64,000 nt of DNA from Promineifilum sp. Its GTDB lineage: Bacteria; Chloroflexota; Anaerolineae; Promineifilales; Promineifilaceae. Every line of letters begins with the position of its first letter. Positions within the stretch are counted from its first letter, which is position 1. The notes beneath the pieces were generated by a model. The model was given only the letters and a program-made list of their open reading frames with translations. It was not told the origin of the DNA and did no database searches. Shown piece after piece: positions 24,272 to 32,909 of this stretch. Location of the stretch: NCBI GenBank assembly GCA_020634335.1, contig JACKBY010000011.1:1-64000 (forward strand). The letters run 5' to 3'. The translations under genes and the position numbers were made by a program.

Positions 24272-25234
24272 ATGGAACCCATCCGTATAGAACTCACCAT
24301 CGGCTGGTCGATGGGATCAGTCAACTGCTATCTGTTTACCCATCCGGAAGTCATCCTCATCGACGCCGGGGTGAAGTCGGAGGCCTGCTGGGCGGAACTG
24401 GTCGATGGGCTGGCGGCCAATGGCGTGGCCGTCGGCGACATCTCGCGCGTCGTCGTCACTCATCCCCACGTGGATCATTTCGGCCTGGCCGGGCGCATCG
24501 TGGCCGAGAGCGACGCGACGGTCTGGATCAGCGAGCTGGGCGCGCCCTGGCTGACAGATATGCCGGCGATGTGGGCGGCGCGTATGGCCTACTATCGCCG
24601 CGATCTGCTGCCGCCTGTCGGCCTGCCGCCGAAAACAAACGAGGCCATCTTGCGCGATATGAAGGGGCTGGCGGCGGCGGCCGATCCCGTCCCGGCCGAG
24701 CGCGTGGTCACGTTTCGTGCCGATGGCCTGCTGCAAATGGGCGGCCGCGGCTGGCGGGTCATCCACACGCCGGGCCACGCCGCGGCGCAGACCGTTTTCT
24801 ATCAACCGGAGACCCGACAACTGTTGTCGGCCGATATGCTGCTGGCCGTCACCCCCGCGCCAGTCATCGACCACCCCGCGCCGGGTGAGAAGCGCGCACC
24901 GGCGCTGCCGCTGTTCCTGCGCTCGCTGGCGGCGATGGAGACCCTGGCGGTGGATACGGTTCATCCCGGCCACGGACGGCCGTTCGGCGACCATCACGAA
25001 GTCATCTCTCGCCAGCGAGCGCGCATCCTGGGCCGCCAGGCTCAATGCCTCGACCTGATACGCGACGGCCGGACGACCATCCCCGAACTGCTCGACCAGA
25101 TGTATGCCCACCAGCCGCCGGAGAGCCGCGTGGCCGGGCTGTGGATGTTGATCGGCTATCTCGACTTGCTGCTGGCGGATGGGGCCATTGTCGAAGAGAT
25201 GCTCGGCGATGTGACCCATTACCGCGCCGTCTGA
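24272..25234 (+). CDS. Metallo-beta-lactamase-fold hydrolase
   Basis: This 320-aa MBL-fold enzyme starts at ATG 24272. The metal motif is HPHVDHFG (H64, H66, D68, H69). A further GHAAAQTVFY gives the third-motif His, LLSADMLL the bridging Asp, and VHPGHGRPF the last His. The long insertion between motif 1 and 2 (PAMWAARMAYYRRD) and the C-terminal helical part (ARILGRQAQCLDLIRDGRTT, then LLDQMYAHQ) resemble the glyoxalase-II-like/LACTB2-type winged-helix tail. It probably hydrolyses a thioester or related small substrate; substrate unknown. Its 3' end overlaps by 16 bp the frame-corrected end of the convergent META gene. Confidence 0.88.
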   Translation: MEPIRIELTIGWSMGSVNCYLFTHPEVILIDAGVKSEACWAELVDGLAANGVAVGDISRVVVTHPHVDHFGLAGRIVAESDATVWISELGAPWLTDMPAMWAARMAYYRRDLLPPVGLPPKTNEAILRDMKGLAAAADPVPAERVVTFRADGLLQMGGRGWRVIHTPGHAAAQTVFYQPETRQLLSADMLLAVTPAPVIDHPAPGEKRAPALPLFLRSLAAMETLAVDTVHPGHGRPFGDHHEVISRQRARILGRQAQCLDLIRDGRTTIPELLDQMYAHQPPESRVAGLWMLIGYLDLLLADGAIVEEMLGDVTHYRAV

Positions 25235-25685
25235 CCCGTACCTATTACGCCGCAAGGACACCCGTCGTCCAACTTATACTGGACTATCTGCCGCCCCTCA
25301 TCAAAGTACAACCACAGGCTCCCATCTGTTTGCGAGTAGTCCGCGCCCCCGGCAGCCACTTGCGAAAGAATTCATCCTGCATCCCTTCCGACGAAGCAGG
25401 ACCGCAGCCCATGACGGTAAAGGCCAGTTCATTATCGCGCCACATAATTCGCCCCTCGTCGGCCTCGTAGTGGCCGTTGAAAGTATTGCAACCGGTGAAA
25501 CCACCCACGCGGCCGTTGTTGTCAAAGCTGATCGACGGCGAGCCGGCGGGCGTCAGCGGCGCGTCAACCGGTCCATAGGACACCAATAACCACAACTTCT
25601 CACCCAGCTTGGCCGTTTTCCGGCAACCCGCCAGCAGACATAGCATCGTCAGCCATACAATGGTTGTTCTTTTCCGAATCGTCAT
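25219..25685 (-). pseudogene. META-domain (HslJ-like) lipoprotein broken by a 2-nt shift
   Basis: Start ATG 25685 opens a signal peptide with lipobox LLAGC. A META domain follows (ISFDNNGRVGGFTGCNTFNG, then WRDNELAFTVMGCG and GMQDEFFRKWLPGA). At the GCGCG run near 25347-25351 the frame is lost: the annotated frame ends at 25284 with an unrelated tail. The other frame continues the domain convincingly (ADYSQTDGSLWLYFDEGRQ, then IVQYKLDD) and stops at 25219. Two extra bases (GC in GCGCG) explain it. META/HslJ proteins are envelope lipoproteins linked to heat shock or novobiocin tolerance. Either a recent pseudogene or an error in a GC-repeat. Confidence 0.75.
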
Positions 25686-25714
25686 CCGTCGATTCTCCCC
25701 GCCCCGCAGGCGCC

Positions 25715-25750
25715 GAGCCGACCACTGACCCACTGTCCACTGATCCCCTC
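25715..25750. repeat. AGTGGTCAGT-type dispersed repeat (inverted orientation)
   Basis: GACCACTGACCCACTGTCCACTGATC is, on the minus strand, GATCAGTGGACAGTGGGTCAG and so belongs to the family at 24135, 48250 and 16862. It lies between the META pseudogene and the cystathionine-synthase gene. Confidence 0.6.
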
Positions 25751-25809
25751 ACCAGATATGATACAATAAAACCCGCGCCGGCGAGCGTCCGGCCCACAGG
25801 AGAGATTGA

Positions 25810-26979
25810 ATGACCACACCCACCAACGACCATTTCGACACTCTCGCCGTCCACGCCGGTGTCCACGCCGACCCGGCCACCGGCGCGATCATGACCCCTA
25901 TCTACCAGACCTCGACCTTCGTCCAGACCGACATCAACGAGCACAAGGGCTACGACTACGCGCGCGCCGGCAACCCCACGCGCACCGCGCTGGAGGAGGC
26001 ACTGGCAGCGCTGGAAGGCGGCCGGTTCGGCCTGTCCTTCGCGTCGGGCATGGCGGCTATCGACACCGTCCTGCGCCTGGTGCGGCCGGGCGAGCGCGTG
26101 CTGTGCGGCAATGACCTCTACGGCGGCACCTTTCGCCTGTTCGACAAGGTGCTGGCCGATTACGGCATCGTCTTCGACTATGTGGACACGACCGACACGG
26201 CCGCGGTCCGCGAGGCGCTGGCCGCCGCGCCCGCGCGCCTGGTGTGGCTGGAGACGCCGACCAACCCCACGCTGCGCCTGACCGACATCGCCGCCGTCAG
26301 CAGCGCCGCCCGCGCCGCGGGGGCCTGGGTGGCCGTCGACAACACCTTCGCCTCGCCCGCCTTGCAACGGCCGCTGGCCCTGGGCGCGGACTTCGTGCTC
26401 CACAGCACCACCAAGTACCTCGGCGGCCACTCCGACGTGGTGGGCGGCGCGGTCGTGCTGAATGACGAAGCGGCCTACGAGCGGCTCAAGTTCTTGCAGA
26501 AGGCCGTTGGGGCGGTGTCGGGGCCGATGGATTGTTTCCTGACGTTACGGGGGATCAAGACCCTGGGTATTCGGATGCGCGCCCACTGCGACAATGGGCT
26601 GGCCGTGGCCCAATTCCTGGAAGACCATCCGGCAGTCGAGCGCGTCTTTTACCCCGGCCTGGAGAGCCACCCACAATACGAACTGGCCCGCCGCCAGATG
26701 GCCGGGCCGGGCGGCATGGTGTCCTTCACGCTCCACGGGGGCGAAGCGGCGGCGCGCGCCGTAGCCCGCCGCACGCGCCTCTTCACGCTGGCCGAATCGC
26801 TGGGCGGCGTCGAGTCGCTCATCGAACTGCCCTCGGCCATGACCCACGCCTCAGTCGCCGGGCCGGAAGCGCTGGCCGCCGGGTTCGCCGTCGATGCCGG
26901 GCTGGTGCGGCTGTCCGTCGGCATCGAGCACCCGGATGACCTAATCGCCGATCTGCAACAAGCGCTGGCGGGAGTCTAA
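25810..26979 (+). CDS. Cystathionine gamma-synthase/gamma-lyase family PLP enzyme
   Basis: This 389-aa fold-type I PLP enzyme of the Cys/Met metabolism family starts at ATG 25810 with AGGAGA about 4 nt upstream. TPIYQTSTFVQ, YDYARAGNPTRTALE (substrate and PLP phosphate contacts from the neighbouring subunit), SFASGMAAI, VDNTFASPALQRPL, and HSTTKYLGGHSD with the PLP lysine K202 are all present. SLGGVESLIELP and RLSVGIEHPDDL close it. The family joins homoserine esters with Cys (MetB), or splits cystathionine (CGL/MetC). Sequence motifs alone do not separate these. No other Met or Cys genes are near, so the call stays at family level. Confidence 0.92.
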   Translation: MTTPTNDHFDTLAVHAGVHADPATGAIMTPIYQTSTFVQTDINEHKGYDYARAGNPTRTALEEALAALEGGRFGLSFASGMAAIDTVLRLVRPGERVLCGNDLYGGTFRLFDKVLADYGIVFDYVDTTDTAAVREALAAAPARLVWLETPTNPTLRLTDIAAVSSAARAAGAWVAVDNTFASPALQRPLALGADFVLHSTTKYLGGHSDVVGGAVVLNDEAAYERLKFLQKAVGAVSGPMDCFLTLRGIKTLGIRMRAHCDNGLAVAQFLEDHPAVERVFYPGLESHPQYELARRQMAGPGGMVSFTLHGGEAAARAVARRTRLFTLAESLGGVESLIELPSAMTHASVAGPEALAAGFAVDAGLVRLSVGIEHPDDLIADLQQALAGV

Positions 26980-26997
26980 AAGTCAGGTTTGGGAGTA

Positions 26998-27915
26998 ATG
27001 AACCTATTAAAGCCCATCTTGCTGTTATTCAAAGATGCCCTGACCGAATTCATGGAGGATCGGGCCACGCTCTTTGCCGCCGGATTGGCCTACTACACCG
27101 TCTTCTCGCTGGCCCCACTGCTGGTGTTTACCACGTCTGTAGCCGGATTTTTCATCGGCCGCTCGCTGGCCGGCGAACAGGTCATTCTCCAGCTCCAGTA
27201 TATCATCGGCGGCGACCTGGCCGACTTTGTCGAAGGCGTGATGACAAGCTTGATGGATCGTTCGACCAGCACGACCACGGCCATCATCAGCGTGGCTGTC
27301 CTGCTCTTCGGCGCGGGCGGCATCTTCCGGCAAACGAAGGCCGCGCTCAATCTGGTGTGGGGGATCACCGACGTGCGGCCGAAGACCCTCCACGAGTGGC
27401 TTATCCTTATCCGCCACCAGGCCATCCCGTTTGTGATGGTCTTCCTGCTCGGCTTTCTGCTCAGCCTGACGGTCATCGTGGAGACATTGTTGTCGGCCGT
27501 GCGTGCCCGGTTCGAGGTCCTGTTCCCCGAAGCAACCGCCTTTATCCCCCAAATCAGTCTGCTGTTCATTCCCCTCCTTACCTTCATCACCTTCTTGCTC
27601 GTCTTCAAGTTATTGCCCGACGCCCGCACCCGCTGGCGTGATATGGCCGTTGGCGCACTGGTGACCACAGTTCTCTTCCTGATCGGCCGGGGAGTGTTGT
27701 CCATCTTCATGTCCTATAGCAATACCGGCTCCCTCTATGGCGCGGCGGGGTCCATCGTTATCCTTCTCTTCTGGATCTACTACTCGGCCCAGATCATCCT
27801 CTATGGCGCGGAGTTCACCTGGCTCTACGCCCAGCGCTATGGCCGGGCTATCCGGCCGCGGCGCTTGTCCCGAATATTGGATCAGCCGGCGGCGGTCGAA
27901 AAACAGAGCGAGTGA
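26998..27915 (+). CDS. YihY/BrkB-family inner membrane protein
   Basis: The protein is 305 aa from ATG 26998 (MNLLKPILLLFKDALTEF); GGGAG lies only 2 nt before it, and a TTG at 26989 is possible. Typical YihY features: the N-terminal ATLFAAGLAYYTVFSLAPLL helix, then AVLLFGAGGIFRQTKAALN with WGI, and YGAAGSIVILLFWIYYSAQI plus ILYGAEFTWLYAQR at the end. Six membrane segments are expected. The family was once annotated as RNase BN, which is wrong; a transport or envelope role is likely but undefined. The 18-nt gap to the PLP gene suggests co-transcription. Confidence 0.88.
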   Translation: MNLLKPILLLFKDALTEFMEDRATLFAAGLAYYTVFSLAPLLVFTTSVAGFFIGRSLAGEQVILQLQYIIGGDLADFVEGVMTSLMDRSTSTTTAIISVAVLLFGAGGIFRQTKAALNLVWGITDVRPKTLHEWLILIRHQAIPFVMVFLLGFLLSLTVIVETLLSAVRARFEVLFPEATAFIPQISLLFIPLLTFITFLLVFKLLPDARTRWRDMAVGALVTTVLFLIGRGVLSIFMSYSNTGSLYGAAGSIVILLFWIYYSAQIILYGAEFTWLYAQRYGRAIRPRRLSRILDQPAAVEKQSE

Positions 27916-28031
27916 CAGGTAACGTGTACAGGCAACGTGTTTTGAAAACGTTTGGTACAGCGGCCGATGGATTTATTCATGGTGGTAAGGGAGTATGCAA
28001 TTGCCGGACCCTACAGCGGTCGGGTGGATTG

Positions 28032-28040
28032 TGATAGAAT
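28032..28040 (+). promoter_or_regulatory. Candidate extended -10 promoter for plsX
   Basis: TGATAGAAT contains the extended -10 TG and a TAGAAT hexamer, 34 nt before the plsX ATG. No good -35 box is visible, which an extended -10 does not need. Sequence resemblance only. Confidence 0.35.
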
Positions 28041-28073
28041 TCCACCTGTTATCCGGCGAACGAGTGGAAATTT

Positions 28074-29078
28074 ATGCGAATTGTAGTTGACGCGATGGGG
28101 AGTGATGAGCACCCCGGCCCGGACGTGGGCGGGGCGGTGATGGCCGCTCGCAAATTTGGGGATACGATTATCCTGGTCGGCGACGAGGCGCGGGTCAAGG
28201 CCGAATTGTCCGGCCAGAACACGGCCGGGTTGTCCATTGAGGTTGTCCATGCCGACGAGTCCATCGGCATGAAAGACTCACCCGCCGCCGCCGCCCGCGA
28301 CAAGCGTCACTCGTCGATGCACGTGGGCATGCAACTCGTACGCGATGGCGCGGCCGACGCTTTTGTCAGCGCCGGCAACACCGGCGGCATCCTGGCCGTG
28401 GCGACGCTGCGCCAGACAGGTTTCGGCCGCATCCCCGGCATCCTGCGCCCGGCTATGGGCGTCGTCTTCCCCATCGAGAGCAAGCCCATGCTCATCGATA
28501 ACGGGGCCAACGCCGACGCCCGGCCTGAATATCTGCTCCAGTTCGGCCTGATGGGCAGCATCTACATGGCCCGTATGCATGGCATCGACCGGCCGCGTGT
28601 GGCCCTGATCTCCAACGGCGAAGAAGAGGGCAAGGGCAACGAACTGATCAAGGAAGCGATTCCTCTCATGGAGGCCAGCCATCTCAACTACGTCGGCAAT
28701 ATCGAGCCGAAGGAGTTTGTGCGCGGCGCGGCCGAAGTGGGCGTCATCGACGGGTTCACCGGCAACGTCATGATGAAGACGGCCGAGGCCGTGGCCGGCT
28801 ACATGTCCGATATGATCCGCAAGTACATCATGGCCGGCACGCTTACCAAAATCGGCGGCGCGTTGGCTCGCCCGGCTTTCCAGCGCGTGCGCGACCAACT
28901 TAACCCCGATGAAGTCGGCGGCGCGCCACTTCTGGGCGTCAATGGGGTTGTTATTATTGCCCACGGCCGTTCGAATGCTTACGCCATTCAGCAGGCCATC
29001 GGCCAGGCCCGGCGCGTGGCCGAGACTGGCATCGTTCAGGCCATTGCCGGGGGCGTCAGTCAGGAAAATCATCATTAA
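28074..29078 (+). CDS. plsX: Phosphate acyltransferase PlsX
   Basis: This 334-aa enzyme converts acyl-ACP and phosphate to acyl-phosphate, the first step of phospholipid synthesis in the PlsX-PlsY route. MRIVVDAMGSDEHPGPDV is the standard N-terminus. ASIGMKDSPAAA-like region (DESIGMKDSPAAAARDK), FVSAGNTGGILA, IDNGANADARPEYLLQFGLMG and SNGEEEGKGNELIKEA all match. DGFTGNVMMKTAEAV is the conserved late motif. It belongs functionally with plsY at 48309-48974 and is followed 102 bp later by fabF. No rpmF or fabH precedes it. Confidence 0.96.
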   Translation: MRIVVDAMGSDEHPGPDVGGAVMAARKFGDTIILVGDEARVKAELSGQNTAGLSIEVVHADESIGMKDSPAAAARDKRHSSMHVGMQLVRDGAADAFVSAGNTGGILAVATLRQTGFGRIPGILRPAMGVVFPIESKPMLIDNGANADARPEYLLQFGLMGSIYMARMHGIDRPRVALISNGEEEGKGNELIKEAIPLMEASHLNYVGNIEPKEFVRGAAEVGVIDGFTGNVMMKTAEAVAGYMSDMIRKYIMAGTLTKIGGALARPAFQRVRDQLNPDEVGGAPLLGVNGVVIIAHGRSNAYAIQQAIGQARRVAETGIVQAIAGGVSQENHH

Positions 29079-29180
29079 GCGATTCAACACGAAGCTGCCC
29101 CGACGCCGCAGGGATTCGATCCGCGTCCCGGCCTCTTCGCGTCCTGGCGCTCAGCCCGACGCTTTACACAAGGAACCGTA

Positions 29181-30464
29181 ATGAATAACGAGACAACAGA
29201 CGCGCGCGGACGGCCGCGCGTTGTCATTACCGGGATGGGCATGCTCAGCCCGCTTGGCAACACCGTCGAGGAGAGCTGGGAGAACATGATGGCCGGGCGC
29301 TCCGGCATCGGCCCCATCACCCAGTTCGACGCCTCGGAGCTAACAACACGCATTGCCGGGGAAGTCAAGGGGTTCGTCGCTCGCGACCACATGGATTTCA
29401 AAGAAGCCCGCCGCATGTCCCGCGCCTCGCAGTTGGCCGTGGCCGCGGCGCGGATGGCCGTGGCCGACGCCGGGCTGCCGGAGCAGTTGCCCGATCCCGA
29501 CCGCACCGGCGTGCTCGTCGGCACGGCCGCCGGTGGCATGGAGCGGGCGTTTGAGGAAATGGATACCTTTCGCGAGCGCGGCATGCGGGCCGTCAGCCCC
29601 TTCGCCATGACCATGTTTCTGTGCAACATGCCGACCCACCACGTCAGCCTCATGACCGGCTCCACCGGGCCGCTCAGCAGCATCGTCGCCGCCTGCGCCA
29701 CGGGCACGCAGACCATCGGCGAAGCATCGGAGTTCATTCGCCGCGGCGCGGCCGATATGATGTTTGCCGGCGGCGTGGAGGGTCTTATCCACGTGTCGGC
29801 CATCGCCGGCTTCGGAGCGATGCGCGCTCTGTCCACTCATTTTAACGACACCCCCGAACGCGCCAGCCGCCCCTTCGACAAGGATCGAGACGGCTTCATC
29901 CTGGCCGAAGGCGCGGCCATCGTCGTCATGGAACGGTTGGACAAGGCGCTGGCGCGCGGAGCGAGAATCTACGGCGAAGTACTGGGCCATGCGTCATCGT
30001 CTGATGCCTTCCACGTGGCTGCGCCGGACCCCGAAGCCAAAGGCGCCATCCACGCCATGCAGTGGGCTATCGACGACGCCGGATTAACGCCGCGGGACAT
30101 CGACTACATCAACGCCCACGGCACATCGACGCCGGTGAACGACGCCACCGAGACGCTGGCGATCAAACGCCTGTTCGGCGAGCGCGCCTACGAAGTGCCC
30201 ATCAGCAGCACCAAATCGGCCATGGGTCACGCCATGGGTGCCGCGGGGACGATAGAATCGATCTTCACCATCCTGGGCCTCGGCCGCGGCGTCATCCCGC
30301 CGACCTGGAACTATGAGACGCCCGACCCGGAATGCGATCTGGACTACGTACCCAACGCGCCAAGACCATCGCCAATCCGTGTGGCGCTCAAGAACTCATT
30401 CGGTTTGGGCGGGCAAAACGCCTGTTTGGTGCTTGGCCGCTATGCCAATGGACAAGAGGACTGA
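29181..30464 (+). CDS. fabF: 3-oxoacyl-ACP synthase II (KAS II)
   Basis: This 427-aa elongating condensing enzyme of fatty acid synthesis uses malonyl-ACP and acyl-ACP. Start ATG 29181 has AAGGAA 5-6 nt upstream. The N-terminus is RVVITGMGMLSPLGNTVEESW. The catalytic triad is C172 (SIVAACATGTQ), H313 (NAHGTSTPVND) and H350 (SAMGHAMGAAG), as expected for KAS I/II and not KAS III. NSFGLGGQNACLV is the C-terminal glycine-rich motif. It follows plsX, a common lipid-synthesis pairing. No acpP sits between them. Confidence 0.95.
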   Translation: MNNETTDARGRPRVVITGMGMLSPLGNTVEESWENMMAGRSGIGPITQFDASELTTRIAGEVKGFVARDHMDFKEARRMSRASQLAVAAARMAVADAGLPEQLPDPDRTGVLVGTAAGGMERAFEEMDTFRERGMRAVSPFAMTMFLCNMPTHHVSLMTGSTGPLSSIVAACATGTQTIGEASEFIRRGAADMMFAGGVEGLIHVSAIAGFGAMRALSTHFNDTPERASRPFDKDRDGFILAEGAAIVVMERLDKALARGARIYGEVLGHASSSDAFHVAAPDPEAKGAIHAMQWAIDDAGLTPRDIDYINAHGTSTPVNDATETLAIKRLFGERAYEVPISSTKSAMGHAMGAAGTIESIFTILGLGRGVIPPTWNYETPDPECDLDYVPNAPRPSPIRVALKNSFGLGGQNACLVLGRYANGQED

Positions 30465-30489
30465 GTAGATTTAACTTTCGGAATTTTAT

Positions 30490-31230
30490 ATGGTTGTCTT
30501 ACGCGACGAAAAAAGAATTGCCCGCCTGGGCCGCCTGGCCCAGGTACTGAGTTTCGCCGGTCTGGCCGTGTTGGTCGCCGGTCTGTTGCTCATCTTCATT
30601 AACGACAGCACCAGCGTTTTCATTTACCAATTACTGGCGCTGGCTGTGGGCTATAGCTTCTCACAAATCGGGCTGCACTATGCCCACCGCTATCTGCGCC
30701 GGCCACGCATGGATCAGGTACTGGACACGGCCGCGGCCAAGTTCGCCCGCAAGGATGGCCGTCTCTACCATTACCTGTTGCCCGCGCCCCACGTCCTGCT
30801 GCTGCCGGTCGGCGTCGTCGTGCTGACGGCCAAGTTCCAGAACGGCCGCATCACCGCCAAGGGGGACACCTGGCAGCAGACCGGGCTGGGCATGCGCCGT
30901 TTCTTCGGTCGCGAAGGGCTGGGTAACCCAGGCCACGAAGCCGAAGCGCAAACGGCCAAAATGGCCGCCTTCATCCAGGAACACGCCCCGTCGGCCGCCG
31001 ACGCCCCCCTGTTCCCGATCATCGTCTTCACGGCGCCCAATATCGCCTCGCTCGACGTCAAGGAGTCGCGCGTGCCCGCCGTCCATAGCGCCAAGCTGAC
31101 CGGCGCGCTGCGCCAGCGCACCATCAATCTCAAGCCACTGCCCAAAGCGGAGTATGATGCGCTGCGCGACGCCTTCGATGCCGCCGCCGCACATCTGATT
31201 GAGGAAACCGTCCGTGACGATGCCGAATGA
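30490..31230 (+). CDS. Membrane-anchored NERD-like protein
   Basis: This 246-aa protein starts at ATG 30490, 26 nt after fabF, with no strong SD. Two hydrophobic segments (about 20-40 and 44-60) anchor it. Then DQVLDTAAAKFARKDGRLYHY and LLPAPHVLLLPVGVVVLTAKF, with QNGRITAKGDTW, resemble the core of the NERD (nuclease-related) domain, where a beta-strand-Gly-strand unit ends in a Lys. A complete NERD active-site series is not obvious. The C-terminal half is mixed alpha/beta. Its stop overlaps the next gene by 11 bp, so they are likely coupled. Function unassigned. Confidence 0.55.
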   Translation: MVVLRDEKRIARLGRLAQVLSFAGLAVLVAGLLLIFINDSTSVFIYQLLALAVGYSFSQIGLHYAHRYLRRPRMDQVLDTAAAKFARKDGRLYHYLLPAPHVLLLPVGVVVLTAKFQNGRITAKGDTWQQTGLGMRRFFGREGLGNPGHEAEAQTAKMAAFIQEHAPSAADAPLFPIIVFTAPNIASLDVKESRVPAVHSAKLTGALRQRTINLKPLPKAEYDALRDAFDAAAAHLIEETVRDDAE

Positions 31231-31912
31231 CGTGCTGTGGATCGACACGGGTAGCGTGAATTGTTATCTTTGCCGCGACCCGGACGGCTACACGCTCATT
31301 GACACAGCCACGCCCGGTAAGGCTGACCTCATTTTCGAGCGGTTGGCGGAATTCGGCGGACAACCGTCCGATCTGCGACGGATTATCATCACCCATGCCG
31401 ACATAGATCACGCCGGCAGCGCGGCCGCTGTCCAGGCCCGTTCCGGCGCGTCGATCCACGCGGGCAAGGCCACGGCCGCTCTGCTGACCCAGGGGCGCTC
31501 GCCGCGACACATGCCCGGCGTGATGCAGTTCGTGGTCGACCGCTTCGTGCGCTATCCGCGGCCGGAACCAGGTCGAATCGTGACCTTTGCCGCGGGCGAC
31601 ACGATGCCCGTTCTCGGTGGCTTGCACGTGCTGGCCGCGCCGGGCCACACGCCCGATCAGCACGCGCTCTACAGCCCCACCACGGGCGTTCTCTTCGCCG
31701 GCGACGCGCTGAACACGCGCGGCGGCCGCCTCCAGCTCACCCCGGCCCGCGTAACGGCCGATATGGCCGCGGCCGAGCGAACGGCGGCGAGACTGCTGGA
31801 TCTATCGCCGGCGGTCGTCGCCTGCGGCCACGGCGCGCCCCTGATTGATGATCCACAAGCCGTCGCCGGTTTGCTGGCCCTCTTACCCCTTCACCCGGAA
31901 GACCCAATATGA
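31220..31912 (+). CDS. Metallo-beta-lactamase-fold protein (HxDxDH type)
   Basis: This 230-aa protein starts at ATG 31220, inside the preceding gene; GTG 31214 or TTG 31199 are alternatives. Motif 1 is THADIDHAG (H59, D61, D63, H64). The second His of the usual HxHxDH is Asp, as in a known MBL subgroup with HQDxDH. AAPGHTPDQHALYS gives the next His, LFAGDALNT the Asp and ACGHGAPL the last His. So it is probably an active metal-binding hydrolase with altered coordination; substrate unknown. It overlaps phoU by 4 nt (ATGA), implying translation coupling in a fabF-NERD-MBL-phoU run. Confidence 0.85.
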   Translation: MPNDVLWIDTGSVNCYLCRDPDGYTLIDTATPGKADLIFERLAEFGGQPSDLRRIIITHADIDHAGSAAAVQARSGASIHAGKATAALLTQGRSPRHMPGVMQFVVDRFVRYPRPEPGRIVTFAAGDTMPVLGGLHVLAAPGHTPDQHALYSPTTGVLFAGDALNTRGGRLQLTPARVTADMAAAERTAARLLDLSPAVVACGHGAPLIDDPQAVAGLLALLPLHPEDPI

Positions 31913-32673
31913 GCTTACCCATGCGTGCCCTGCTCGACACAGAGCTAAACGAGCTTAACCAGTCGGTTCTTGTCCTTAGCAGCATGGTCGACAAGGCAAT
32001 CGGCGATGCCGTCGATGCCCTGATGACCAACGATGCGGTCCAGGCCGAGGGGGTGATCGCCGGCGACGCCGACATCAATCGCCTGCGGTTCCAGATCGAG
32101 GAGAAAGCCTACGTCATCCTGTCCACCCAGCAACCGTTGGCGCGCGATCTGCGGACCGTCATCGCTGCCATCCACTTCGCCATCGAGCTGGAGCGCATCG
32201 GCGACCATGCCGCCGGCATCGCCCGCATCGTCACGCGCATGGAGAACGTGGTGCGCCCGGACATCTTCATATCCACGTCAGTCGACGAGGACCTTGGCCC
32301 GGACGAGGACGTAGAGGAGGAAATCCTCGAGGGCGAGGTTCCCACACTGCACATGAAGCTGTCGCGGCTGCCCAAGATGACCAAGCGCGCCCGCGACATG
32401 CTGAACCGGGCCACAGCCGCCTACATCGAGCGCGACGTAGAAAAAGCCAACGCCATCGTCAAGCGCGACCACAAGCTCGATAACCAGTATCGCAAATTCT
32501 TCGCTGAGGCCATGGCCGAAATGGGCGGCCCGCAAGACCCCGAAATGCCCACCTACCTGCTGTGGATTGCCCACAACCTGGAACGCATCGGCGACCGCAC
32601 GACCAACCTGGCCGAACGGGTGATCTTTATGGCTACCGGGCAATATACTGAGGTGCTCGAAGATTACGAGTAG
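31909..32673 (+). CDS. phoU: PhoU-type phosphate signalling protein
   Basis: This 254-aa protein consists of two three-helix PhoU repeats (about 10-115 and 140-245). The first carries EEKAYVILSTQQPLARDLRT, then AAIHFAIELERIGDHAAGIAR. The second carries YLLWIAHNLERIGDRTTNLAE. The paired E-x-IGD motifs are the metal-binding signature. An acidic insert (EDLGPDEDVEEEILEGEVP) between the repeats is longer than usual. PhoU represses the Pho regulon through PhoR and PstB, but no pst or phoBR genes are here, and it is read behind an MBL gene instead. It is the last gene of its run. Confidence 0.92.
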   Translation: MSLPMRALLDTELNELNQSVLVLSSMVDKAIGDAVDALMTNDAVQAEGVIAGDADINRLRFQIEEKAYVILSTQQPLARDLRTVIAAIHFAIELERIGDHAAGIARIVTRMENVVRPDIFISTSVDEDLGPDEDVEEEILEGEVPTLHMKLSRLPKMTKRARDMLNRATAAYIERDVEKANAIVKRDHKLDNQYRKFFAEAMAEMGGPQDPEMPTYLLWIAHNLERIGDRTTNLAERVIFMATGQYTEVLEDYE

Positions 32674-32880
32674 GCTTTGCGAGCCGGGACGACGAATACC
32701 CGATCACTGTCGACGACCACGGTCGCAATGAAAACTAAATACGGATAGAACCGGATGCAACGGGGCAATGGACAGAAGGTATTCAATCCATTGCCCCCGT
32801 CATATTCCGTGGTCTGTCCGTGTTTTATTCTTCGGGTTAAGGCATTCAACGCGGATGGACGTTGACGGGAGACATTCAAG
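32674..32880. other. Intergenic sequence after phoU
   Basis: This stretch, together with the leader up to 33124, makes 451 bp without a gene. I see no stable hairpin with a T-run for phoU and no credible coding frame; a 75-codon minus frame here has no coding character. Confidence 0.3.
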
Positions 32881-32909
32881 TTGACAACCAACCCATGTGC
32901 CTCTAGAAT
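32881..32909 (+). promoter_or_regulatory. Consensus housekeeping promoter of the liv operon
   Basis: TTGACA at 32881-32886 and TAGAAT at 32904-32909, spaced by exactly 17 nt. This is the best sigma-70-type promoter seen in the window. Transcription would start near 32916, leaving about 210 nt of leader before livK. Confidence 0.75.
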
